Shown piece by piece: positions 9,163-16,796 of a stretch of DNA of 36,786 nucleotides. Each line of letters opens with the position of its first letter. The stretch's first letter is position 1. Both the position numbers and the translations under genes were made by a program. The notes under the pieces are model-generated. The model made no database searches. It was not told where the DNA came from and saw only the letters and a program-made list of their open reading frames with translations. The stretch covers positions 1 to 36,786 of the forward strand of contig OMKD01000376.1 in assembly GCA_900299495.1 (NCBI GenBank), given 5' to 3'. This stretch comes from Sphingobacteriales bacterium (lineage in GTDB: Bacteria; Bacteroidota; Bacteroidia; Chitinophagales; Saprospiraceae).

Positions 9163-9600
9163 TTATACTTCCAAGGCTTCCACCATAGCTAAGGAACACT
9201 TATTAAAGGCATCCGATGTGTAATGATAGGCATCGACTCCTACTAATTCATTATTCTGAATGACGCCTACTAAATAATAGGTATTATTTTCTGCTTTATT
9301 GACAAATAATTGTTCCGGAGCATAGTCTTTGGAAGATACGGAAGCGTAGACTCCTGAAACCTGTAAGGCACGCTGATGGCCAAGTACAGTAGTCAATTCG
9401 AAATCCTCAGAACTGTAGAGAAACTGGTTAGGAATACCATCTATGATATTAAGGGCAGGCTTAAAATCCACAACCTCAGCTTGATCTTTGGTAAGGTTAG
9501 CTAGGAAAAAACCTCCTGCAACATAGGGCGCGGAAACCTCCAAATGCGTTTTGATTGAGTCTAACACACGGTTAGAAATCATTAGTTTGTTCATGTTCAT
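9163..9600 (-). CDS. Degenerate JAMM/MPN-like domain protein, probably catalytically inactive
   Basis: I start this gene at the ATG at 9600 (145 residues, MNMNKLMISN); the ORF track's start at 9615 is a TTG codon. The order of segments resembles bacterial JAB/JAMM isopeptidase domains: a helix, then VSAPYVAGGFFLAN (cf. EECGLLLG), NIIDGIPNQFLYSSEDFE, then SGVYASVSSKDYAPEQLFV where active enzymes have GxxHSHP....S..D, then TYYLVGVIQNNELVGVDAYHY. The two metal-binding histidines are replaced (ASVS for HSHP) and the early glutamate is missing, so zinc protease activity is unlikely. This fold assignment is by pattern only. The gene is single, convergent with the RsmF-like gene and separated from metK by a metK terminator. 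Function is unknown. Confidence 0.75.
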   Translation of the reverse strand: MNMNKLMISNRVLDSIKTHLEVSAPYVAGGFFLANLTKDQAEVVDFKPALNIIDGIPNQFLYSSEDFELTTVLGHQRALQVSGVYASVSSKDYAPEQLFVNKAENNTYYLVGVIQNNELVGVDAYHYTSDAFNKCSLAMVEALEV

Positions 9601-9759
9601 AGTGTTTTTGTGCAAAAGGCATTAAGCCTCGAGCGTACTCGTCTTGAATGATTACTCAGTGATTTTTAATCTGAAACGATTTGGATGGCAATACGATTAA
9701 TTTAAAAATAATTTCATTGCCATTCAAGGTGGGAAATGTTAAGAGTCTGATATATTTCC

Positions 9760-9799
9760 AAAAAAAAGAAAACAGGTTTGCCCACTGCGGACAAACCTG
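9760..9799 (-). terminator. Intrinsic terminator after metK
   Basis: On the minus strand CAGGTTTG and CAAACCTG form an 8-bp stem around an 11-base loop, followed by a U-rich tract (TTTTCTTTTTTTGG). It lies 27 bases after the metK stop. Confidence 0.85.
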
Positions 9800-9825
9800 C
9801 TCAAATCATAGGTATATAATATTCT

Positions 9826-11082
9826 TTATAAGCCGAAAGCAGCTTTTACCTGATCAACCATATCCAGTTTCTCCCAGGTAAAGGTCTCGACCTCCATGGA
9901 TTTCACATTACCGGAACCATCCTTTAAGGATACATTTTTAACCTCAGGAATACGCCCCATATGTCCATAAGCTGCAGAGTCCGAATAGATTGGATTTCTC
10001 AGCTTAAGACGTTGCTCAATTGCGTAAGGAGTCATATCGAACAATGTACTTACCTTATCTGCAATCTCTGCATCATTCAGATCTACTTTTGCAGTCCCAT
10101 AAGTCTGAATATAAATATTCGTTGGCTTAGCCACACCGATTGCATAAGATACCTGAACCAGGACCTCATCACAAACACCGGCTGCTACCAAGTTCTTAGC
10201 AATATGTCTAGTAGCGTACGCCGCTGAACGATCCACCTTTGAAGGATCTTTTCCAGAGAAAGCTCCACCACCGTGTGCTCCCTTACCTCCATAAGTATCA
10301 ACAATAATCTTTCTCCCAGTCAGACCAGTATCTCCGTGAGGACCACCAATGATAAATTTTCCAGTTGGGTTGATGTGATAGGTAATATCATTATTAAATA
10401 AAGCCTGCACAGAATCCTTACAACTAGCCTTAACTCTTGGAATTACAATATTGATCATATCAGACTTGATGCGTTCCAACATAGCTGCTTCAGAGTCAAA
10501 ATCGTCGTGCTGTGTAGACACCACTATAGTATCAATCGCCATAGGTACGTTGTCATCAGAATACTTGATCGTAACCTGAGACTTAGAATCCGGGCGTAAG
10601 TAATCCATTCCCAATGCATTATCCTTTCTAATTGCAGCAAGCTCCATTAGTATCTTGTGCGAAAGGTCTAATGCCAATGGCATATAGTGCTCTGTCTCAT
10701 TCGTTGCATAACCAAACATCATACCCTGGTCTCCCGCGCCTTGTTCTTCTGGACTCTCTCTGTCTACACCCTGATTAATATCGGCAGACTGGCCATGAAT
10801 AGAAGAAAAAATACCACAGGAATCCGAATCAAATTTATACTCTGATTTCGTATATCCAATTCTTTGGATCACATCGCGTGCAATCTGTTGAACATCAAGA
10901 TAAGTCGTTGTTTTCACCTCTCCTGCAAGTACAACCTGACCAGTTGTTACTAGTGTTTCACAGGCAACTTTCGAATTTGGATCAAAAGCAAGGAAGTGAT
11001 CTACCAATGCGTCTGAGATTTGATCTGCAACCTTATCCGGGTGTCCTTCAGAAACGGATTCTGATGTAAATAAATATGGCAT
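9826..11082 (-). CDS. metK: S-adenosylmethionine synthetase (methionine adenosyltransferase)
   Basis: MetK makes SAM from methionine and ATP in the cytoplasm. The 418-residue protein opens with [28 protein letters not shown] and shows the family signatures [12 protein letters not shown] (ATP/methionine site), [21 protein letters not shown] and the P-loop-like [19 protein letters not shown]. It is slightly longer than E. coli MetK (384), consistent with Bacteroidota members. It lies 81 bases after the FAH-family gene on the same strand; no TAnnTTTG element is visible in that gap, so it may be the last gene of the yceD-rpmF-ridA-trpS-FAH run or have an atypical promoter. No SAM-riboswitch-like structure was recognised in the gap. 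A strong terminator follows. Confidence 0.98.
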   Translation of the reverse strand: MPYLFTSESVSEGHPDKVADQISDALVDHFLAFDPNSKVACETLVTTGQVVLAGEVKTTTYLDVQQIARDVIQRIGYTKSEYKFDSDSCGIFSSIHGQSADINQGVDRESPEEQGAGDQGMMFGYATNETEHYMPLALDLSHKILMELAAIRKDNALGMDYLRPDSKSQVTIKYSDDNVPMAIDTIVVSTQHDDFDSEAAMLERIKSDMINIVIPRVKASCKDSVQALFNNDITYHINPTGKFIIGGPHGDTGLTGRKIIVDTYGGKGAHGGGAFSGKDPSKVDRSAAYATRHIAKNLVAAGVCDEVLVQVSYAIGVAKPTNIYIQTYGTAKVDLNDAEIADKVSTLFDMTPYAIEQRLKLRNPIYSDSAAYGHMGRIPEVKNVSLKDGSGNVKSMEVETFTWEKLDMVDQVKAAFGL

Positions 11083-11163
11083 TAAGTATGATTTTTTTTA
11101 ATGATCGATAAAAATAATAAATATTGGGATTATGCCGCCAAAAAGGCCCCTGCTTGTTTAAAA

Positions 11164-11784
11164 TTATTTAACATTGAAATTAAAGCAGGATTCTTTGTGA
11201 TCTCCAACAGATAAAAAGCCTTCTAGCTGATCACCTATTTGCACCTGTCCCACTCCTTCTGGAGTTCCCGTAAAAATAAGGTCTCCTGTCTGAAGAGTAA
11301 AGAACTTACTTAGGTAACAAATCAACTCATCTATTGAAAATAACATATCCTTGACATAACCTACCTGGACATCAACTCCATTCTTCTTTAACGAAAAATT
11401 CAGTCCGTCCATATCAAGATCTTTCTTATCAAAAAACTTCCCAACGACTGCAGAATGATCAAAGGCTTTAGCTAATTCCCAGGGATGACCCTTTTCCTTA
11501 CATTGCTTCTGAAGATCTCTTGCTGTGAAATCAATTCCAAGACCAATTTTTTCATAATAAGAAGAAGCGAATGCAGGCTGAACATGTTTACCATTCTTAC
11601 AAATCTTTACAATCAGTTCTATTTCATGGTGAACATCTTCTGAAAACTCCGGAATATAGAACGGCTTGTTTTCAATAAGCAATGCCGTAGAGGGTTTCAT
11701 AAAAACTACTGGAGAACTTGGAGTCTCTGCCCCCATCTCCTTAGCATGCTTTGCATAATTTCTCCCTATACAGAAAATTTTCAT
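11164..11784 (-). CDS. Fumarylacetoacetate hydrolase (FAH) family protein, FAHD1-like
   Basis: This 206-residue single-domain FAH protein begins MKIFCIGRNYAKHAKEMG, typical of the FAHD1 / YcgM type. Metal-binding acidic residues are visible in HHEIELIV (the E-x-E pair) and GLGIDFTARDLQ (the aspartate), and the closing LQTGDLIFTGTPEGVGQVQIGD is the conserved C-terminal signature. Relatives act as acylpyruvate hydrolases, oxaloacetate tautomerases or decarboxylases; the substrate cannot be decided from sequence. The start codon is only four bases after the trpS stop, so the two are co-transcribed. No sign of truncation compared with the family length of about 205-220 residues. Confidence 0.92.
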   Translation of the reverse strand: MKIFCIGRNYAKHAKEMGAETPSSPVVFMKPSTALLIENKPFYIPEFSEDVHHEIELIVKICKNGKHVQPAFASSYYEKIGLGIDFTARDLQKQCKEKGHPWELAKAFDHSAVVGKFFDKKDLDMDGLNFSLKKNGVDVQVGYVKDMLFSIDELICYLSKFFTLQTGDLIFTGTPEGVGQVQIGDQLEGFLSVGDHKESCFNFNVK

Positions 11785-11788
11785 TCCC

Positions 11789-12793
11789 TTAGAATTTTAC
11801 ATTACCTAAACCAGCAAGTTCTTTTACGTCCTTGATGGTTTGTTGAGCAGTCTTTCTGATTTCTGCAGAAGATTGCTTGATTTTATATTTGATGTCTTTC
11901 TTGTTAGCTAGAGCCTCTTCCTTTCTAGCTTTAAACTCAGCACAAAGCCCTACCACTGCATCAGCTACCACATCCTTGAACTCAGCATATCTAAGTTCCC
12001 CAGATTCGTGATTCTTCATCATTTCAGCATATGCCTCATCAGCTCCACAAGCCCTCAGTATTTCAAACAGGTTTTTAACCCCTGCACTCATTTCACCCTC
12101 CAGAGTATCGCCTGAGTCCGTGACTGCTGAACGAATTTGCTTGCGAAGACGTGCTTCATCAGCAAAGACAGATATGTAATGCTTCTCTCCTGCCGACTTA
12201 CTCATCTTTCTGCTTGGATCAGCAGTTGACATGATCTTTGGAGTCTCTGTAAACAGACATTCAGGTATAGTAAAGTATTCTTTCTTAACCTGATTATTAA
12301 AACGTTGTGCAACCGTTCTGGTCAACTCCAGGTGCTGCTCCTGATCTTTTCCTACTGGAACGAAATCCGCATTATAAATAAGGATATCTGCTGCCTGAAG
12401 TATTGGATAAGTAAAAAGTCCTGCAGATATGAATCCTTCAGACTTCTCGGAACTCTGACTACTCTTATCCTTAAACTGTGTCATTTGTCCTAATCGACCA
12501 AAAGGTGTAAAACAATTGAAGATCCAGGATAATTCGGCATGTTCAGGAACAAGTGATTGAATAAACAAATTCTCAACGTCTACGCCTACCCCGATCAAAT
12601 TGAAGATCAGATCCCATACATTATTCTTTAATTTCTTTGGGTCATAGGGCATAGTCATGGCGTGGTAATCCACCACTCCATAAAAACATTCGTAATCCGC
12701 TTGCAGATCCACCCAATTCTTAACTGCACCAAAGTAATTTCCAAGATGCATATCACCGGTTGGCTGGATACAAGAGAGAATCCGTTTTTTCAT
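11789..12793 (-). CDS. trpS: Tryptophanyl-tRNA synthetase
   Basis: This class I aminoacyl-tRNA synthetase charges tRNA-Trp. The 334-residue length matches bacterial TrpS. It shows the HIGH-type motif as PTGDMHLGNYFGAVKNW near the N-terminus, PVGKDQEQHLELTRTVAQRFN in the catalytic domain, and the KMSKS motif exactly as RKMSKSAGEKHYIS. Its C-terminal helical region binds the anticodon. It sits 18 bases after ridA and four bases before the FAH gene, which indicates an operon. No T-box or trp-leader-like element is seen upstream, since the gap is too short. Confidence 0.98.
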   Translation of the reverse strand: MKKRILSCIQPTGDMHLGNYFGAVKNWVDLQADYECFYGVVDYHAMTMPYDPKKLKNNVWDLIFNLIGVGVDVENLFIQSLVPEHAELSWIFNCFTPFGRLGQMTQFKDKSSQSSEKSEGFISAGLFTYPILQAADILIYNADFVPVGKDQEQHLELTRTVAQRFNNQVKKEYFTIPECLFTETPKIMSTADPSRKMSKSAGEKHYISVFADEARLRKQIRSAVTDSGDTLEGEMSAGVKNLFEILRACGADEAYAEMMKNHESGELRYAEFKDVVADAVVGLCAEFKARKEEALANKKDIKYKIKQSSAEIRKTAQQTIKDVKELAGLGNVKF

Positions 12794-12811
12794 TATAAAC
12801 TATTTTAATGG

Positions 12812-13201
12812 TTATTTTTTAAATCCTGCAATTAGTGAGATTTCTACTTGAACGAACTTCGGAAGGTTTGCAACCTCCACCAATTCCCTTGCAGGAGCAG
12901 TGTCTTCATTGAAGTACTTCGCATAAACCTCGTTTATACGACTGTAATTATTCATATCAGAAACGAAAACAGAAACTTTCAAAGCATCTTCAAAGCTCAA
13001 TCCAGCTTCATCTAAGATAGCTTTAAGATTCTGCATAACCTGCTCGGTCTCCTCTTCAACAGACAAACCTTCTGGTAATGCACCATTTGCTGGGTTTATG
13101 GCAATTTGTCCGGAAACAAAAAGGATATCGCCAAAGCGAACTGATTGATTATAAGGACCTACGGGAGCAGGAGCCTTATCTGTATTGATGATCGTTTTCA
13201 T
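12812..13201 (-). CDS. ridA: RidA family (YjgF/UK114) reactive enamine/imine deaminase
   Basis: RidA hydrolyses reactive enamine/imine intermediates formed by PLP enzymes, protecting them from damage. The 129-residue protein has the family features: PAPVGPYNQSVRFGDILFVSGQIAINPANG near the start and APARELVEVANLPKFVQVEISLIA at the end, where the arginine binds the substrate carboxylate and the glutamate assists hydrolysis. Length is normal for this trimeric family. It is cytoplasmic, with no signal peptide. It lies between rpmF and trpS; a hairpin sits in the 91-base gap before it, so it may be only partly coupled to rpmF. Confidence 0.95.
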   Translation of the reverse strand: MKTIINTDKAPAPVGPYNQSVRFGDILFVSGQIAINPANGALPEGLSVEEETEQVMQNLKAILDEAGLSFEDALKVSVFVSDMNNYSRINEVYAKYFNEDTAPARELVEVANLPKFVQVEISLIAGFKK

Positions 13202-13230
13202 GATTAACTGTTATGACTTTAAATAGCGAA

Positions 13231-13259
13231 AGCTCCGAATCGTAAAAACGAAAGGAGCT
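13231..13259 (-). terminator. Hairpin between rpmF and ridA (possible attenuator or partial terminator)
   Basis: AGCTCC and GGAGCT pair around an inner TCGT/ACGA stem. The minus-strand 3' flank TTCGCTATTT is only weakly U-rich, so full termination is doubtful; it may protect the 3' end of rpmF mRNA or reduce read-through. Confidence 0.45.
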
Positions 13260-13292
13260 GACACTTATATCCTAAATGATAATTCTTTTAAA

Positions 13293-13487
13293 TTATTCCT
13301 CTGTAGTTGCTTTAACTAAGATACGACCACGATACATAGTGTTGCCCTCAGCATCTTTATATGTGCGGTGCATCAAGTGCTTCTCACCTGTGTTCTTACA
13401 AGTTGCAACGTTTGGAGCTGTAGCAACATAGTGTGTTCTACGCTTTCTTTTTCTCTGCTTAGATATCTTACTCTTTGGATGTGCCAT
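13293..13487 (-). CDS. rpmF: 50S ribosomal protein L32
   Basis: The 64-residue protein has the L32 N-terminus MAHPKSKISKQRKRKRRTHYVA, rich in basic residues that contact 23S rRNA. In zinc-binding L32 proteins a CPxCG...C..C ribbon follows. Here the corresponding region is ATCKNTGEKHLMHRTYKDAEG with a single cysteine, so zinc binding is lost; from memory, flavobacterial L32 proteins share this state. It lies downstream of the DUF177/YceD gene, an arrangement conserved across many bacteria, and is probably co-transcribed with it from the promoter at about 14090. Confidence 0.96.
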   Translation of the reverse strand: MAHPKSKISKQRKRKRRTHYVATAPNVATCKNTGEKHLMHRTYKDAEGNTMYRGRILVKATTEE

Positions 13488-13537
13488 TTTACACGTTGTT
13501 TAATTTCCTATAAAGGTGACCTTAATAAAGGCCAAAG

Positions 13538-14062
13538 TTAATCCAATTTTATGTCTTTCAAAGCACTCCAGGCAGAATTTGATGAATTTTCATCCAACTC
13601 TTCCTGATCGAACTCATTTGCTTCCAGTATTGCCAACATCTCAGGATCACAATCCATGTCTGCCATGTCATGTGTAGTTACTAATGGAATAGCGAGGTGA
13701 ATAAATTCATAAAGATATTGAGAAACGTTAAAACTATCTCTGTCCCTACGGATGTAGACAACTTCAAAATCCTCTTTCTCCTCCTCTGAATATTTCAATA
13801 ATAAATGCTCACTAAAATCAAGTGGCAGATCAAAATCCTCAAGACATCTGTCACAAGAAACTTTTGCCTTTCCTGACACTGAAAACTCCATATCAATATG
13901 TGAAGTCCTTTTTTCTAATGTCAGATCAACAATAACATCTCCTTCTGAAAGCCTGCTGTCTTCATAAGCTTTAAAAAAATCAGCGTTGATTTCAAACCTA
14001 TACTCATGTACTCCCTCAACCAATCCCAAAATTGGTATGGAGTAGGCTGCTTGCTCTTTCAT
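13538..14062 (-). CDS. DUF177 (YceD-type) protein upstream of rpmF
   Basis: The 174-residue acidic protein contains the DUF177 signature KVSCDRCLEDFDLPLDFSEHLLLKYSEE, with the CxxC pair of this family. YceD homologues are almost always encoded just upstream of rpmF, as here, and are linked to 23S rRNA/large-subunit accumulation in E. coli and plants. No signal peptide or membrane segment is present. The C-terminal tail (DQEELDENSSNSAWSALKDIKLD) ends in a segment seen in other Bacteroidota members. It is the first gene after a TTG-N20-TACCTTTG promoter and probably heads the operon running toward metK. Confidence 0.9.
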   Translation of the reverse strand: MKEQAAYSIPILGLVEGVHEYRFEINADFFKAYEDSRLSEGDVIVDLTLEKRTSHIDMEFSVSGKAKVSCDRCLEDFDLPLDFSEHLLLKYSEEEKEDFEVVYIRRDRDSFNVSQYLYEFIHLAIPLVTTHDMADMDCDPEMLAILEANEFDQEELDENSSNSAWSALKDIKLD

Positions 14063-14089
14063 CTTTATGAATATTTTTTAAAGCGGATG

Positions 14090-14120
14090 CAAAGGTAACA
14101 ATTAAAATGAATTAACTCAA
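14090..14120 (-). promoter_or_regulatory. Promoter of the yceD-rpmF operon
   Basis: On the minus strand TTG, 20 bases, TACCTTTG. The predicted start near 14083 gives a leader of about 21 bases. The spacing is identical to that of the act and rpsP promoters. Confidence 0.65.
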
Positions 14121-14171
14121 CAAACAATCTTAATTTTTAATCAAAATATTAGGAGTCAATACCCAGGAAAT

Positions 14172-15188
14172 CTACTCCTTGGAATAAACCCATGCTTTAT
14201 CGTTGAATTCTTTCTTTACTTTTTCAAATTTTGTATTAAACTCATCCTCTGTTTCAAACGCGTATCGTACAGCTACTGCTGTTGCCGTCCCCCTATCTAA
14301 AGATACAGCCTCGTATCCCGATTGGATGATTCGTTTGATTAGAGATTCAGCATTTTTCTTATCTCCAAATACCCCAACCACGATCTCTGCCTCTTTCCAG
14401 GCCCTTATTTCTTTTTCACGGACAACTTCCTCCTCTTCTAATTCCGTGACCCCTTCATCATCCCATCCGTCATACTCATCATTATCTTCCGTCTGTACAA
14501 CAGGCTCATCTAACGGATCCTCAATCACCTCAGAATTATAAGATGGCATTTGATCATTGAACAAGGTGTCTTTAAACAAAACAACAGCAAAAAGAATGAA
14601 TACAGCTGTCGCCATCAACACTGCCAATAGAATATTATTTTCAGACTTTTTCTTTGGTGGTCTTGAGCGAAGATTTGTTGTTGCAACGGGACCAACCTTG
14701 ATTTGCTCTTCTTGTGGCTGATTTGGATTATTGGCTTGGTCAACCTGTCGATTTATTGCTGTATTTCGTATTAGTGGTCGAGCGTGAACATCTCCCAATC
14801 CAAATACCTCTGAATTGTGGTTGGAATTATCCTGAAGGAATTTAAAAGTTCCCTGAAAATCTTTATAGAGTCGACCTAGATTTGGAAAAACAATAATCTC
14901 TCTGCCATCTAATAATTTATTGGATCGTTTAACAAAATCCTCGATCTCCATCTCTGCTGAAAGCTTAGAGAGACTATATTTATCCATTAAAAATGAACTT
15001 AGTATACCATCATTGACGATTAGATTATCGTTAAACTTTATCTTTTTTGAGGGTGGGCTAATCTTTCCGAGTACCTGATCTACATCAGCACCTACCTCTT
15101 CAGCGACAAATCCACCAAAGCCCGGTACAATTACCAGGTCTTTAGAGAACAATAACTCCGCTATACTTTCTGCTACTTTAACATCCAT
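14172..15188 (-). CDS. HU-like (CCDC81-type) domain protein with transmembrane segment and C-terminal SPOR domain
   Basis: The 338-residue protein has three parts. Residues about 1-130 resemble the tandem prokaryotic HU-CCDC81-like domains: LLFSKDLVIVPGFGGFVAEEVGA, then INPPSKK-like ISPPSKKIKFNDNLIVNDGILSSFL, then EIIVFPNLGRLYKDFQGTFKFLQD. One hydrophobic helix follows (NNILLAVLMATAVFILFAVVLF, about 184-205). An acidic linker (DEPVVQTEDNDEYDGWDDEG) leads to a SPOR domain (about 265-335, AEIVVGVFGDKKNAESLIKRIIQSGYEAV...). SPOR domains bind glycan strands denuded of stem peptides at the division septum. The predicted topology places the HU-like part in the cytoplasm and SPOR in the periplasm. 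Related proteins are widespread in Bacteroidota, but their role is not established. The gene is probably monocistronic; 109 bases and a promoter separate it from yceD. Confidence 0.87.
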   Translation of the reverse strand: MDVKVAESIAELLFSKDLVIVPGFGGFVAEEVGADVDQVLGKISPPSKKIKFNDNLIVNDGILSSFLMDKYSLSKLSAEMEIEDFVKRSNKLLDGREIIVFPNLGRLYKDFQGTFKFLQDNSNHNSEVFGLGDVHARPLIRNTAINRQVDQANNPNQPQEEQIKVGPVATTNLRSRPPKKKSENNILLAVLMATAVFILFAVVLFKDTLFNDQMPSYNSEVIEDPLDEPVVQTEDNDEYDGWDDEGVTELEEEEVVREKEIRAWKEAEIVVGVFGDKKNAESLIKRIIQSGYEAVSLDRGTATAVAVRYAFETEDEFNTKFEKVKKEFNDKAWVYSKE

Positions 15189-15340
15189 ACTGCAAAAGAC
15201 TATTAATCAACAATTTAACTTAAAATCAGTTAATTTGATATTGTTTTATTATTAACGACTAAAATGGCCTTAATAATTCATCTTAGTTTTAAATTTAAAA
15301 GAAAAAACATATAATTCGATCTACCCAATACCAACTATTT

Positions 15341-15348
15341 TATTTTTG
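15341..15348 (+). promoter_or_regulatory. -7 promoter element of the LVIVD lipoprotein gene
   Basis: TATTTTTG matches TAnnTTTG; the ATG lies 29 bases downstream after an A-rich leader (AAAAAGAAATAAAA). No good -33 TTG is visible. Confidence 0.5.
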
Positions 15349-15377
15349 TCTACGTCTTGCTATAAAAAGAAATAAAA

Positions 15378-16688
15378 ATGAAGCGAATAACTCATTTAGG
15401 AATCACCCTCCTATTCATTACAATTATGTTCTCTTGTCAAACGGACAAATGTGAACAATTAGTCTACACCTTCGAGCATGAGGATATTTACGTAACTCAG
15501 AATGAATTACGTGCTTCCATAGAATTTCAAGATGCAAGAGACCTCAATGTACCTGGTAAGATTTATTTCTACAATAATCTTCTCTTGATCAATGAACTTT
15601 ATGAAGGCATCCATTTCATTGATAATTCAGATCCAAACAACCCTGAAAAGTTAAGCTTCCTTAAAATAATGGGTAACACAGATTTTGCCATTAAAGACGG
15701 TAAGCTTTATGCAAACAATCAGCTAGATCTACTGACATTCGACATTAGCAATCTAGAAGATATACAACTCGAGCATATAGCTGAAAACACATTCAGAGAG
15801 TACATGGACGACCCGTTCTACCTAAATTCTTCTTTTTTCCTATGTAGCAAGCCTGTGAAAAAAGTGGAGCTTATGAACTGTAAAGACTTTGAATCACAAA
15901 GAAACCAATCAGCATGGGGACAAAATTTTGGTCCCGGAAACCTACTTGCTAGAGACGAGGATTTCTTAGTTCTAGAATCATCTGTTGCCTTTTCTAATGA
16001 TGCCTCAAGCGGAGGGTCTGGAACAAGTGGTTCAATGGCAAGTTTCATCATCCGAGGAGACTATCTTTACACAATAGACCCTAATAAAATTTACACCTTT
16101 GAACTGGCAGAAGATAACGATCCCGTTTTGGTTAATGAAGAATACGTTGGTTGGGGCCTTGAAACCATCTTTGCGCATGAGAACGAACTGTATCTAGGTT
16201 CAAGCAATGGCATGTACATTTTATCTGTAGAGAATGCAGCACAGCCTCAATATCTTTCTTCAATAGGTCATGTTGGAGCCTGCGACCCTGTTTACGTAAA
16301 AGACAACTTCGCATACGTGACCTTAAGAAGTGGTAATATTTGCGATGGATTCACAAACCAGCTAGACTTGATAGACATTAGTTCTAAAACGAACCCAGTT
16401 CTGGTCAAAACATTCAGTATGACCAATCCGCATGGTTTGAGTATAGCTTCCGACGAACTTTATTTGTGTGACGGAGCAGACGGACTAAAAGTGTTTGACA
16501 TCAGTGATCCAGAGTCTTTGAACAGAAACCTAATCGAACATCATGATGAAAAATTCGCATTCGATGTGATTGCGCTTCCAGAATTAGACAACCTTTTGAT
16601 TATGATTGGGGCACAGGGTTTGGTACAATATGACTTTAGTGACCCTAGCAACCTGAAGGAACTGAGCACAATAAATATTGATTGGTAA
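15378..16688 (+). CDS. LVIVD-repeat beta-propeller lipoprotein
   Basis: The 436-residue protein has a lipoprotein signal (MKRITHLGITLLFITIMFSC, cysteine at 20), so it should be anchored to a membrane, possibly the outer one. The mature part holds repeats of LVIVD type: GIHFIDNSDPNNPEKLSFLKI, LLTFDISNLEDIQLEHI, GMYILSVENAAQPQYLSSIG, LDLIDISSKTNPVLVKTF, LKVFDISDPESLNRNLIEH and LVQYDFSDPSNLKELSTI. Such repeats are predicted to build a beta-propeller and occur in cell-surface proteins of unknown function. A serine/glycine-rich loop (SGGSGTSGSMAS) interrupts the propeller near residue 215. It is monocistronic: its own promoter element lies upstream and a strong terminator lies downstream. Confidence 0.87.
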   Translation: MKRITHLGITLLFITIMFSCQTDKCEQLVYTFEHEDIYVTQNELRASIEFQDARDLNVPGKIYFYNNLLLINELYEGIHFIDNSDPNNPEKLSFLKIMGNTDFAIKDGKLYANNQLDLLTFDISNLEDIQLEHIAENTFREYMDDPFYLNSSFFLCSKPVKKVELMNCKDFESQRNQSAWGQNFGPGNLLARDEDFLVLESSVAFSNDASSGGSGTSGSMASFIIRGDYLYTIDPNKIYTFELAEDNDPVLVNEEYVGWGLETIFAHENELYLGSSNGMYILSVENAAQPQYLSSIGHVGACDPVYVKDNFAYVTLRSGNICDGFTNQLDLIDISSKTNPVLVKTFSMTNPHGLSIASDELYLCDGADGLKVFDISDPESLNRNLIEHHDEKFAFDVIALPELDNLLIMIGAQGLVQYDFSDPSNLKELSTINIDW

Positions 16689-16709
16689 CCAATACATTAA
16701 ACCAAGAAA

Positions 16710-16739
16710 AGAGATCTCATCTAGAGGTCTCTTTTTTTT
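16710..16739 (+). terminator. Intrinsic terminator after the LVIVD lipoprotein gene
   Basis: AGAGATCT and AGGTCTCT form an 8-bp stem (one G-U pair) around a 7-base loop, followed by eight T residues. Confidence 0.88.
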
Positions 16740-16784
16740 ACCTTCACTTTACGCTTCTACATAGTAACAATTCATTAAAGTTCT

Positions 16785-16792
16785 TATTTTTG
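16785..16792 (+). promoter_or_regulatory. -7 promoter element of hemL, predicted leaderless
   Basis: TATTTTTG ends four bases before the hemL ATG. Because transcription normally starts about 5-9 bases after this element, the mRNA would begin at or next to the start codon. The upstream terminator ends 45 bases earlier, so this is the only obvious promoter. Confidence 0.55.
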
Positions 16793-16796
16793 CACT

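Noticed and set aside
9163-9600. Active JAMM metalloprotease
   Set aside because: The HxH pair and the early glutamate needed for zinc catalysis are missing; kept only as a degenerate MPN-like protein.
9681-9881. Plus-strand ORF of 66 residues
   Set aside because: It runs through the metK terminator and into the metK 3' end and has no coding character.
11083-11163. Possible SAM riboswitch or terminator (GCC-AAAAA-GGC) before metK
   Set aside because: Only a three-base stem is convincing and the gap is too short for a known SAM riboswitch.
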